From assembly GCA_007136375.1 (NCBI GenBank), contig SLHB01000082.1:1-12504 (forward strand): a stretch of DNA of 12,504 bases, read 5' to 3'. The DNA comes from Candidatus Hydrogenedentota bacterium. GTDB lineage: Bacteria > Hydrogenedentota > Hydrogenedentia > Hydrogenedentales > SLHB01. Shown here piece by piece: positions 1 through 6,732 of this stretch. The position numbers were made by a program, and so were the translations under genes. Every line of letters begins with the position of its first letter. The first letter of the stretch is position 1. The notes under the pieces were generated by a model, which was given only the letters and a program-made list of their open reading frames with translations, was not told where the DNA came from and ran no database searches.

Positions 1-230
1 GACGGGTCGAGGTGGTGCTGAACATGAGCGACGTCCCCTGCGTGAGCATGCTGGGTCTGGGCGCGCTCGTGGACCGGTTGTCCGTGTTTCAACGCTTCGG
101 CGGCGACATCCGGTTCGTGGGCTTCAGCCACCAAACCGGGCAGCTCGTGCGCATGACGGGGCTCAAGGGTTGGCTCCAGGTCTTCGACAGCGAAGCGCAA
201 GCCATCAGGACCTACCGGCGCGCCGCTTGA
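1..230 (+). CDS. STAS-domain (SpoIIAA-like anti-sigma factor antagonist) protein, 5' end outside window
   Basis: C-terminal part of a STAS-domain protein. The frame is open to the left edge (first whole codon at 3), so the GTG at 12 is probably internal. The visible residues follow the SpoIIAA/RsbV pattern: a beta-strand (VVLNMSDVP), the GLGALV turn and helix, a second strand (GGDIRFVGFS), then MTGLKGWLQVFDSEAQAI, the usual family ending. In the family this fold binds anti-sigma kinases or other partners in the cytoplasm and is switched by phosphorylation of the second Ser in DSSGLG. Here the aligned stretch reads SMLGLG, so that Ser is Leu and the preceding Asp is Ser. The gene ends 10 nt before rsmH on the same strand and is probably co-transcribed with it. 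MraZ, the usual occupant of this place, is not seen. The family call is firm; the partner and role are unknown. Confidence 0.82.
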   Translation, partial: RVEVVLNMSDVPCVSMLGLGALVDRLSVFQRFGGDIRFVGFSHQTGQLVRMTGLKGWLQVFDSEAQAIRTYRRAA

Positions 231-240
231 CCGGGACGCC

Positions 241-1170
241 ATGCACATCCCGGTTCTCGCAGGGCCCGCGTTGGAGCTGTTGGGCGCACGGCCCAGAGGC
301 GTCTACGTGGACTGCACGGCGGGAGCCGGCGGACACTCAGCCCTGATCTTGGAGCGGCTGGCGCCGGAGCGCTTGATCGCCCTAGATAGGGACGGCGCGG
401 CGGTGGATGCTCTGCGGAGCCATTTCGGCGGCGACCCGCGGGTGACAGTGTTGCACGAGAATTACGGACAGTTGAAAGCGGCGCTGGCCGGAGTGGGTTG
501 CGCCAAAGCGGACGGCGTGCTGCTGGACGCGGGGTTGTCCAGCGTACAGCTCGACGACCCCGCGCGGGGCTTCAGCTTTCAAGCGGACGGCCCCTTGGAT
601 ATGCGGATGGACCGCGGTGAGGGCGAGGATGCGGCGGTCTTTCTGACGCGGACGAGCGTCGAAGCGCTGACCCAAATCCTCCGGGAGTATGGAGACGTCC
701 GGCCCGCGCGGCGCATCGCCAAGGCGATCGTCGCGGCGGCGCGAGCGGGGAGGTTGAACACCTCCGGCGATCTCGCCAAGACGATAGGCGAGGCCTTGGA
801 CGTCACGCATAAGGCCCCGGAGGAGACGCGGACGGTGTTTCAGGCCATTCGCATCGCCGTGAACGACGAGCTAACGCACTTGGAGACGGGCTTGCGCCAA
901 GCCGTGGATGTGTTGGCCCCCGGCGGACGGCTGGTGGTCATCACCTTTCACAGCGGCGAGGACCGGGTGGCGAAGACGGTGCTCCGGGAAGCCGCCCGTC
1001 CCCGGATTGAGCGGCATCCCGACGGCCGGGACCGCAGCCGCCGGCCGCCGTTGGTCAAGCTGCTGACGGCCCGTCCGGTTACGCCAGACGCCACCGAGGC
1101 GCGGGCGAATCCCCGGGCCCAAAGCGCGAAATTGCGCGCCGTTGAACGTTTACCCACAAGCGGAGGGTGA
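241..1170 (+). CDS. rsmH: 16S rRNA (cytosine(1402)-N(4))-methyltransferase RsmH (MraW)
   Basis: Transfers a methyl group from S-adenosylmethionine to N4 of C1402 in the decoding centre of 16S rRNA. It is cytoplasmic and is a standard second gene of dcw clusters. The 309 residues match the usual length. Visible family motifs: HIPVL at residues 2-6, the SAM-binding loop DCTAGAGGHS (24-33), LLDAGLSSVQLDDPARGFSF (94-113), GPLDMRMD (117-124), a YGDVRPARRIAKAI stretch (150-163), FQAIRIAVNDEL (200-211), ITFHSGEDRVAK (234-245) and the C-terminal NPRAQSAKLRAVERL (290-304). The ATG at 241 puts HIPVL right at the N-terminus as in many relatives; only a weak GGGA (233-236) precedes it. The stop overlaps a GTG at 1167, but ftsL more likely starts at 1176. 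No odd residues were seen in the core motifs. Confidence 0.97.
   Translation: MHIPVLAGPALELLGARPRGVYVDCTAGAGGHSALILERLAPERLIALDRDGAAVDALRSHFGGDPRVTVLHENYGQLKAALAGVGCAKADGVLLDAGLSSVQLDDPARGFSFQADGPLDMRMDRGEGEDAAVFLTRTSVEALTQILREYGDVRPARRIAKAIVAAARAGRLNTSGDLAKTIGEALDVTHKAPEETRTVFQAIRIAVNDELTHLETGLRQAVDVLAPGGRLVVITFHSGEDRVAKTVLREAARPRIERHPDGRDRSRRPPLVKLLTARPVTPDATEARANPRAQSAKLRAVERLPTSGG
1162..1166 (+). promoter_or_regulatory. Ribosome binding site GGAGG for ftsL
   Basis: GGAGG lies 9 nt before the ATG at 1176 and directly abuts the in-frame GTG at 1167. The spacing favours ATG 1176 as the ftsL start. It lies inside the last codons of rsmH, which suggests translational coupling. Confidence 0.6.
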
Positions 1171-1175
1171 GTGCA

Positions 1176-1589
1176 ATGACCGGAAGTATCTATCACCGTT
1201 ACACCCCGCCCCTGCTAAAGGGCTGGGCGCGCTGGTTGCCCATCGTCCTCCTTCCCTTCTGCGTGGCTTTCGCCGAGACCTGGCTCCGCATGCATATCCT
1301 CCACAACGACTATCAAGCGGCGGAGCTTGCGGGCGAGGTCCGGACCCTGGAAAGCGAGCTCAAGGAATTGCGGGTGGAGGAAGCAAGCTTGCAGGCGATG
1401 GACCGCATTCACCGGAAAGCTCCGGTTCTCGGTCTGGCCGAGCCCGAGCCGAATCAAATTAACATCCTCTATGCCGCTCCCGCTCCGGATCAGCGGCCCG
1501 ATCCCGCGCCGGAGGAGGAGCCCTACCGCCTCAACGCCTTGGCCGCCGTTCAGGAGTCGCTAGACGGACTCCGTGGATTGACCCCATAG
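1176..1589 (+). CDS. ftsL: Cell division protein FtsL
   Basis: Small bitopic membrane protein of 137 residues with the layout of FtsL: a short N-terminal cytoplasmic tail, one membrane segment at about residues 19-37 (rich in L, V, F, A), then a heptad-like, charged periplasmic helix at about 42-80 that should form a coiled coil. The helix ends in MDRIHRKAPVLGLAEPEPNQI (start at 75), resembling the conserved end of FtsL-family proteins, where the helix is followed by a GL-x-PP/EP-x-Q turn. In the family FtsL pairs with FtsB, binds FtsQ and helps activate FtsWI. Sequence conservation is low in this family, so the call rests on topology plus position between rsmH and ftsI. After ILY (97-99) there is a tail of about 38 residues rich in Pro and Glu. 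ATG 1176 is chosen over GTG 1167 because of Shine-Dalgarno spacing. Confidence 0.85.
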   Translation: MTGSIYHRYTPPLLKGWARWLPIVLLPFCVAFAETWLRMHILHNDYQAAELAGEVRTLESELKELRVEEASLQAMDRIHRKAPVLGLAEPEPNQINILYAAPAPDQRPDPAPEEEPYRLNALAAVQESLDGLRGLTP

Positions 1590-1600
1590 CCAGCGTCCCT

Positions 1601-1617
1601 CGCGGCGCTCCGCCGCG
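1601..1617 (+). other. Intercistronic hairpin between ftsL and ftsI
   Basis: CGCGGCG (1601-1607) is the exact reverse complement of CGCCGCG (1611-1617), with a CTC loop: a perfect 7-bp, all-GC stem in the 73-nt gap. No T-tract follows, so it is not a canonical intrinsic terminator. It could be an RNA-processing or stability element, or chance in GC-rich DNA. Confidence 0.45.
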
Positions 1618-1648
1618 TGGACCGTGATTGGCAGCAGGCAAGCCTAGC

Positions 1649-1656
1649 GGGAGGGG
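1649..1656 (+). promoter_or_regulatory. Ribosome binding site GGGAGGGG for ftsI
   Basis: Strong purine-rich Shine-Dalgarno sequence 6 nt before the ATG at 1663. It fixes the ftsI start, and the hydrophobic segment then falls about 30 residues in, as expected for FtsI. Confidence 0.7.
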
Positions 1657-1662
1657 AGTCAT

Positions 1663-3789
1663 ATGAGTCAGCCAGAGGCGCCGTCGAACGAACCCGGAAG
1701 CTGGGAGGCGTGGTTTGGGGCGCCGCCGGGCCCGCGGTGCCGGTTGCGCATGGGCTTCATCGCGGCGGCCGCCGTTCTCGGCTTCGCCATCATCGCCTTC
1801 CGCCTCTTCGGGCTTCAGGTGAACCCCGACCTTCGGCTCAGCGAAGAGTACCGCCACCACAACGCCGAGATCGCCATTCACCAGCCGCGCGGAAACATCC
1901 TCGACGTCAACGGGCGGCTCCTCGCCACGGACCGGCAAATGCCCACCTTGTACGCGAATCCCAGCCGGGTGAAGGAGCCCGAAGCCCTGGCGCAGCGTCT
2001 GAGCGTGCTCCTAGGCGTGAACGAAGATCTCATCTACTCGCGCCTCAACCGGCGCACTCCCTCGGGCCAACTCATGCAAGGCGTCGTAGTGAAGCGGTGG
2101 CTCGACAACGATGAGGTCGAGGCCCTCGGCGATCTGCGCGCGTGGGCGGGGCAAAGCCTGTGGCTCCGCAACGAGCCCATCCGGTATTACCCTCATCAGC
2201 AACTGGGCGCGCACCTGGTCGGATTCGTGAACCGGGAGAGCAAGGGTTCCGAAGGGGTCGAGATGGCCTTCGACAGCGTGCTCCGGGGCGTGCCGGGCCG
2301 TGTGGTCTCCCGCGCCGACGCGAACCGGACCTTGCTCGCCTCGCTGACCCTGGAAGAGCGGGCGCCCGAAGGCGGGCACCATGTCCACATGACGATGGAC
2401 ATGCGGATCCAGCACATCCTGGAGCAGGAGCTAGACAAAGCCCGGGAAGAGACGGGGGCCGTCCGCGCCATGGGTATGGTCATGGACCCGCACACCGGCG
2501 CCATCAAGGCCATGGCTTCCCGGCCCGCCTACGATCCGAACCGATTCAGCCAATATCCCCTGGAAATGATGAAGAACCCGGCGATTATCGACGTGTTCGA
2601 ACCGGGATCGGTGTTCAAAATCGTGACCGCCGCCGCGGCCCTGGAGCACGGAATCGTCACTCCAGAGCAACCGGTGGACTGCCAGCAGGGCGTCATGCAG
2701 CAGGGCCGGCGAACAATCCGGGACTTTTACTCCCTCGGGGTGGTTCCGTTCTATGAAGCTTACGCCCAGTCCAGCAACATCGCCATGATCAACCTGGCCC
2801 AGGAGCTCGGTCCGGAGTTGATGGAGGCGTGGATCCGCCGCTTCGGCTTTGGCCAGCGGACGACGCCAGACTTCTCCGGCGAAAGCCCGGGCATCTTCCG
2901 GCCCCGGTCCCAATGGTCCGGCTACTCGATGGGTTCGCTGCCCATGGGACAAGAAATCGCGGTGACGATTCCCCAGTTGGCGCGAGCCTTCGCGGTCATC
3001 GCCAATGGCGGGTATCTCGTCGAACCCTACCTTGTCGAACGGGCCGTGGCGCCGGACGGATCCCTGAGTTACGAACGGGAGCCGGCGCCGCCTCAGCAGG
3101 TGCTGTCCGCGCACACCGCGGAAACGATGCGGGTGTTGAGCCATGTCGTCGTCTCCGAGGGGACGGGGCGCCGCGCCAACATTGAGGAATTCCGCGCCGG
3201 CGGCAAGACGGGCACCGCCCAGATGGCCCGGACCGACGGGCCCGGCTATGATCCCGACCGGTACACGGCCATCTTCGCCGGTTTCGCGCCAATTAGCGAT
3301 CCCCGGCTTGTATCGGTCATTGTCGTGCAAGAACCGCAGATCCGCGAGCGGTGGGGCGGCTTCATTTGCGGCCCCATCTTCAAGGAAGTCATGCGGGAAT
3401 CGCTGATCATGATGAATACGCCAGAAGATCCGGTGTTGGCCCGCGCCACGGACGAACTTCAAAACGGATTGAACGCGGAGAAGGAGTCCGGAGACGGCTC
3501 CAACGGAGACCGGGACGCTGATTTGCAACTCCTGGCGCTGGAAGCGGATTTAATGCAAGTAGGGCCCCGGGTGCCCGATCTTATGGGAATGACTAAGCGG
3601 CAAGCGCGCGCCGCCGTCGCCCACACCGGCGTGGAATGGGATATGCAGGGCGCCGGCTGGGTCATCGAGCAGGACCCGCCGCCGGGGACGCCTCTGAACG
3701 AGGTCACTGTGTGCCGGCTGATTTTCGGGAACAAGGCGGGCGGCGATGAAACTGAGCGGGATACTGAGCTTAGCCGGTTGTACGACTGA
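1663..3789 (+). CDS. ftsI: Septal peptidoglycan transpeptidase FtsI (class B PBP) with C-terminal PASTA domain
   Basis: Class B penicillin-binding protein of 708 residues that cross-links septal peptidoglycan in the periplasm, together with FtsW. Domains: cytoplasmic N-terminus rich in Pro/Glu; membrane anchor at about 30-50; PBP dimerisation region starting with QPRGNILDVNGRLLATD (74-90); transpeptidase domain from about 265 to 585. Catalytic motifs are all present: SVFK (Ser316 nucleophile, Lys319), SSN (370-372) and KTG (515-517, in GGKTGTAQ). An acidic linker (about 600-630) leads to one PASTA domain (about 635-688, VPDLMGMTKRQARAAVAHTG and QDPPPGTPLNEV). Proteobacterial FtsI usually lacks PASTA; Firmicutes SpoVD/PBP2x types and some other phyla have it. 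The last 44 nt overlap murE. Its place between ftsL and murE supports FtsI rather than the elongation PBP2. Confidence 0.96.
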   Translation: MSQPEAPSNEPGSWEAWFGAPPGPRCRLRMGFIAAAAVLGFAIIAFRLFGLQVNPDLRLSEEYRHHNAEIAIHQPRGNILDVNGRLLATDRQMPTLYANPSRVKEPEALAQRLSVLLGVNEDLIYSRLNRRTPSGQLMQGVVVKRWLDNDEVEALGDLRAWAGQSLWLRNEPIRYYPHQQLGAHLVGFVNRESKGSEGVEMAFDSVLRGVPGRVVSRADANRTLLASLTLEERAPEGGHHVHMTMDMRIQHILEQELDKAREETGAVRAMGMVMDPHTGAIKAMASRPAYDPNRFSQYPLEMMKNPAIIDVFEPGSVFKIVTAAAALEHGIVTPEQPVDCQQGVMQQGRRTIRDFYSLGVVPFYEAYAQSSNIAMINLAQELGPELMEAWIRRFGFGQRTTPDFSGESPGIFRPRSQWSGYSMGSLPMGQEIAVTIPQLARAFAVIANGGYLVEPYLVERAVAPDGSLSYEREPAPPQQVLSAHTAETMRVLSHVVVSEGTGRRANIEEFRAGGKTGTAQMARTDGPGYDPDRYTAIFAGFAPISDPRLVSVIVVQEPQIRERWGGFICGPIFKEVMRESLIMMNTPEDPVLARATDELQNGLNAEKESGDGSNGDRDADLQLLALEADLMQVGPRVPDLMGMTKRQARAAVAHTGVEWDMQGAGWVIEQDPPPGTPLNEVTVCRLIFGNKAGGDETERDTELSRLYD

Positions 3790-5218
3790 GCTTTCGGCGG
3801 ACCCCACGGTTACGCTGGCGACAGAAGATTCGCGCCGGGCGGCCCCCGGCGCGTTGTTCGTTGCGGTGCACGGCGAGCGCGCCGATGGCCACGCCTTCGC
3901 GGAGAAGGCCGCCGCGCAAGGAGCCGTCGCCATCGCTGGAAATCGTCAAGGAGTGAACGGGCTGGCGGGGCTTCCATATATCTACACGGATGCGCCGCGC
4001 CGCCTGCTGGGTCTGGCGGCCCACGCCCTGGCGGGCGACCCGTCAAGACACCTCAACGTCATTGGGATAACAGGCACCAACGGCAAGACGAGCACCGCCG
4101 TCATGGTGCGCCATATCCTGGAAGCATGCGGCCATCCGACGGCCAACTTTGGGACGCTCGGCTACTTCGCGGGAGAGGCGGATTCCGCTCCGGCGCGGCA
4201 CACCACGCCCTTTGCCGACGGCCTTGTGGATCTCTTGGTTCGGGCGCGGGAACAAGGCCGCACCCATGTGGTGATGGAGGTGAGCAGCCACGCCTTGGCC
4301 CAAGACCGCGTGGCGGGCGTCCACTTCCTGGCCGCGGCGTTCACGAACTTATCCCAAGACCATCTGGACTTTCACGAAGACATGGAGGCGTACCTTGCGG
4401 CCAAGCTCAAGCTGTTCGGCATGCTCGATGGATCGCTGGACGGCCAGTTTACGGCGGTAAACAGGGCGGACCCCAGCGCGCCCTCCTTCGTCGCGGCGTC
4501 CAAGGTTCCCTGTTACACCTTTGGCGCGGGTGGAAAGGCGCGGGCCAAGCACGTGCAGTACGGCGGCCGCGCCACCTCGTTCACCTTCGCGAGCCCCTGG
4601 GGCGACTACGCCGTGACGGCGCCCGTCCTGGGCGCTCACAATCTGAGCAACCTCTTGTGCGCGTTGACCATCTGCGGCGGCCTGGGCGCGCCCATGGCGG
4701 AGGCGGCGGAAGCCGCGGCCAGCCTGGAGCCCGTGCCCGGCCGGTTCGAGCAAATCGACGCGGGTCAGCCTTTCCAGGTCATCGTGGACTATGCTCATAC
4801 GGAAGACGGGCTGCGGAACGTCCTCCAGGCCGCCCGCCGCTTGTGCGGCCGAAAGATCATTACGGTCTTCGGCTGTGGCGGCGACCGCGACCGGAAAAAG
4901 CGGCCCCGCATGGGCGCGGCCGTGGCCGAACTGAGCGATTTCGCTATCGTGACCTCGGACAATCCCCGCACCGAGGATCCCGAGCGGATACTTTTGGACA
5001 CGGAGCTCGGCTTGCAACAGGCGGGGAAACGCATCGATCAGGATTACCTGCGCATCCTCGACCGGCGCGAGGCCATCCGCCACGCCATCGCCATGGCGGC
5101 CCCTGGCGACCTCGTCCTCATCGCCGGAAAGGGCCACGAGGACTATCAGATTCTCGGCGAGGAACGGATCCACTTCGATGATCGGGAGGAGGCCCGGAAC
5201 GCTTTGGCGCAACGGTAG
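3746..5218 (+). CDS. murE: UDP-N-acetylmuramoyl-L-alanyl-D-glutamate--2,6-diaminopimelate ligase MurE
   Basis: ATP-dependent cytoplasmic ligase that adds the third stem-peptide residue to UDP-MurNAc-L-Ala-D-Glu. The 490 residues are of usual length. Domain 1 carries EDSRRAAPGALFVAVHG (27-43); the ATP loop is GITGTNGKTST (107-117); HTTPF (152-156) belongs to the UDP-MurNAc side; EVSSHALAQDRV (178-189); NLSQDHLDFHEDMEAY (201-216) leads to Lys220, the lysine expected to be carbamylated; DYAHTEDGL (348-356); and DNPRTEDP (405-412). DNPR is the known signature for meso-diaminopimelate, so that is the predicted substrate rather than L-lysine. GKGHEDYQ (461-468) closes the C-terminal domain. The ATG at 3746 lies inside ftsI, giving a 44-nt overlap; no later start keeps the conserved N-terminal motif. 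Translation is probably coupled to ftsI. Confidence 0.97.
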   Translation: MKLSGILSLAGCTTELSADPTVTLATEDSRRAAPGALFVAVHGERADGHAFAEKAAAQGAVAIAGNRQGVNGLAGLPYIYTDAPRRLLGLAAHALAGDPSRHLNVIGITGTNGKTSTAVMVRHILEACGHPTANFGTLGYFAGEADSAPARHTTPFADGLVDLLVRAREQGRTHVVMEVSSHALAQDRVAGVHFLAAAFTNLSQDHLDFHEDMEAYLAAKLKLFGMLDGSLDGQFTAVNRADPSAPSFVAASKVPCYTFGAGGKARAKHVQYGGRATSFTFASPWGDYAVTAPVLGAHNLSNLLCALTICGGLGAPMAEAAEAAASLEPVPGRFEQIDAGQPFQVIVDYAHTEDGLRNVLQAARRLCGRKIITVFGCGGDRDRKKRPRMGAAVAELSDFAIVTSDNPRTEDPERILLDTELGLQQAGKRIDQDYLRILDRREAIRHAIAMAAPGDLVLIAGKGHEDYQILGEERIHFDDREEARNALAQR

Positions 5219-5274
5219 CCGGCGGGCGGCCGGACCGGTTGCACGCGTTTGGCCTTGAAGCGAAGGAACAGGAG

Positions 5275-5296
5275 GCCCCGCCCGGCCGGGAGGGGC
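5275..5296 (+). other. Intercistronic hairpin between murE and murF, abutting the murF ribosome binding site
   Basis: GCCCCGCCC (5275-5283) can pair with GGGAGGGGC (5288-5296) around a GGCC loop: 8 of 9 positions pair, with one G-A mismatch. The 3' arm ends 3 nt before the GGAG at 5299-5302, the likely murF Shine-Dalgarno. No T-tract follows. It may modulate murF translation or mRNA processing; this is inference. Confidence 0.45.
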
Positions 5297-5298
5297 GC

Positions 5299-5302
5299 GG
5301 AG
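5299..5302 (+). promoter_or_regulatory. Ribosome binding site GGAG for murF
   Basis: GGAG 7 nt before the ATG at 5310. The same region also has a GGGAGGGG run (5288-5295), but it is buried in the hairpin arm and 14 nt from the start. Confidence 0.5.
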
Positions 5303-5309
5303 CGAGTCC

Positions 5310-6674
5310 ATGGGATGGGAATACAGCCTGGATGACCTGGCGCGGTTCACCGGCGCGGAGCCAGCCGCCGCGGAGGACCGGTTTTGCCGCGTTACCACCG
5401 ATTCCCGCGTGCCCCAAGAAGGCGCGGTCTTCTTTGCGTTGAAAGGCGAACGCTTCGACGGCGACGACTTTGTGGACGCGGCCCTCGAGAACGGCGCCGT
5501 CGCCGCGGTCGCCCCGTCGGACCACAACCATCCCCGCTGCCTTGTGGCGCCGGATCCACTGGAAGCGCTCCAGTCGTTCGCCGCCGCTCATAGGCTGAGT
5601 TGCCCGGCGCCCGTCTTCGCCATCACGGGGTCCTGCGGCAAGACGACGGCCAAGGATCTCACCGCCGCCGTGCTCGGCGCCGGCCGCAAGGTGGTGAAGA
5701 CGCGCGGCAACCTCAATAACGAAATCGGGACTCCTTTGTCGCTGTTGGAAATGGACGGGGACACGGACTTTGGCGTTTTCGAGTTGGGCGCCAACCACTC
5801 CGGCGAGATCGCGCGCATGTGCCACTGGGTCAAGCCCCGGGAGAGCGCCATCACCATGATCGCGCCGGCCCATCTCGAAGGCTTCGGCTCCGTTGACGCC
5901 GTCGCGCAAGCGAAGGGCGAAATAGTGGCGGCCTTGCCTTCCGATGGCGTATTCTATGCCAACGCCGGGGATCCCCGTTGCGCCGCGTTGGCGCGGCGGC
6001 ACCCCGGCGAAGTGATTTGGTTCGGCCCCGCCGGAAGCGCGCCCGAGGGTTCCCGCTCGGTAACGCTCCAGCGCCTGGAGCGGACGGATGAGGGGCATGT
6101 CCTGCATATCGATCCCGTGGGACCGTTGCGCCTGCCCATGTTGTGCCCGGCCCACGCCGTGAATGTTCTCCTCGCCGTCGCGGTGGGGCTTCGGCACGGG
6201 GCGGACGCTTTCGAGGCGCCGCTGCGCGAAGCCCTTCAAAGCGCGAGCCGCTTCCAGCTCTTGCGTATTGGCCCCCTCGAAGTGCTCGACGACGCGTACA
6301 ACGCCAATCCCGCCAGCGTGGCTGCGGCCCTGGAAGCCCTCGCCGCCCGGGGTGGCGACGGCGTCCCGCGGATCGCCGCCTTGGGCGATATGTTGGAGCT
6401 CGGGCCTGGCGCGGCGGATTTTCACCGCGCCGCCGGGCATCAGGCGGCCGAGGCCGGCGTCACTCACCTGTTCGCCCTCGGAACGTTCGCGTCCGCCCTC
6501 GCGGAGGGCGCCCGGGAAGGAGGCGTGCCCCACGCGGCGGTGGCGGAGGATCATCAGGCCATCACCGAGGCCGTCAGCGCCCTGGCGGAGGAGGGCGGCG
6601 TGCTCTTGCTGAAGGGTTCGCGGGGCATGCGCATGGAAACGATCATCGGCCAACTCAAAGAAAGGTTTGCATAG
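5310..6674 (+). CDS. murF: UDP-N-acetylmuramoyl-tripeptide--D-alanyl-D-alanine ligase MurF
   Basis: Cytoplasmic ATP-dependent ligase that adds D-Ala-D-Ala to the UDP-MurNAc tripeptide, the last cytoplasmic step before MraY. The 454 residues match the family. N-terminal domain: TTDSRVPQEGAVFFALKGERFDG begins at 29 (UDP-MurNAc-peptide binding). Central domain: ATP loop GSCGKTT (107-113), TRGNLNNEIGTPLSLL (131-146), ELGANHSGEIARM (158-170), APAHLEGFGS (185-194) and Lys202 in AKGEI, the expected carbamylated lysine. C-terminal domain: DDAYNANPASV (327-337), ALGDMLELG (357-365) and KGSRGMRME (435-443). All expected catalytic residues are visible. It starts 91 nt after murE, one of the wider gaps in the cluster. 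In a neighbouring frame there are long unrelated open frames caused by GC bias; they have no family features. Confidence 0.96.
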   Translation: MGWEYSLDDLARFTGAEPAAAEDRFCRVTTDSRVPQEGAVFFALKGERFDGDDFVDAALENGAVAAVAPSDHNHPRCLVAPDPLEALQSFAAAHRLSCPAPVFAITGSCGKTTAKDLTAAVLGAGRKVVKTRGNLNNEIGTPLSLLEMDGDTDFGVFELGANHSGEIARMCHWVKPRESAITMIAPAHLEGFGSVDAVAQAKGEIVAALPSDGVFYANAGDPRCAALARRHPGEVIWFGPAGSAPEGSRSVTLQRLERTDEGHVLHIDPVGPLRLPMLCPAHAVNVLLAVAVGLRHGADAFEAPLREALQSASRFQLLRIGPLEVLDDAYNANPASVAAALEALAARGGDGVPRIAALGDMLELGPGAADFHRAAGHQAAEAGVTHLFALGTFASALAEGAREGGVPHAAVAEDHQAITEAVSALAEEGGVLLLKGSRGMRMETIIGQLKERFA

Positions 6675-6689
6675 CGGCGGTTGGATCGC

Positions 6690-6711
6690 CCGGACGCGCC
6701 GCTTCGTCCGG
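6690..6711 (+). other. Intercistronic hairpin between murF and mraY
   Basis: CCGGACG (6690-6696) and CGTCCGG (6705-6711) are exact reverse complements around an 8-nt loop, within the 58-nt gap. The stem ends 21 nt before the mraY ATG. No T-tract follows, so it is unlikely to be a terminator. The gap also lacks a clear Shine-Dalgarno sequence for mraY. Confidence 0.45.
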
Positions 6712-6732
6712 TCCCGGCCGCGCCCAGCGCCC

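Noticed and set aside
12..230. The GTG at 12 as true start of a short 72-residue gene, or as mraZ
   Set aside because: The frame continues upstream and a start at 12 would cut the STAS fold in half. No MraZ pattern is seen.
3746..3781. MurE N-terminus resembling a lipoprotein signal (LAGC at residues 9-12)
   Set aside because: There is no charged N-region plus long hydrophobic core, and MurE is a cytoplasmic ligase. The resemblance is coincidental.
4126..5181. Plus-strand open frame of 351 codons within murE
   Set aside because: Out-of-frame shadow of murE, Arg/Gly/Pro-rich, no motif.
6667..6732. Upstream TTG start for mraY, overlapping the end of murF
   Set aside because: It would add 22 Arg-rich residues on a terminus that is periplasmic in the family. 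The ATG at 6733 matches the MraY N-terminus.
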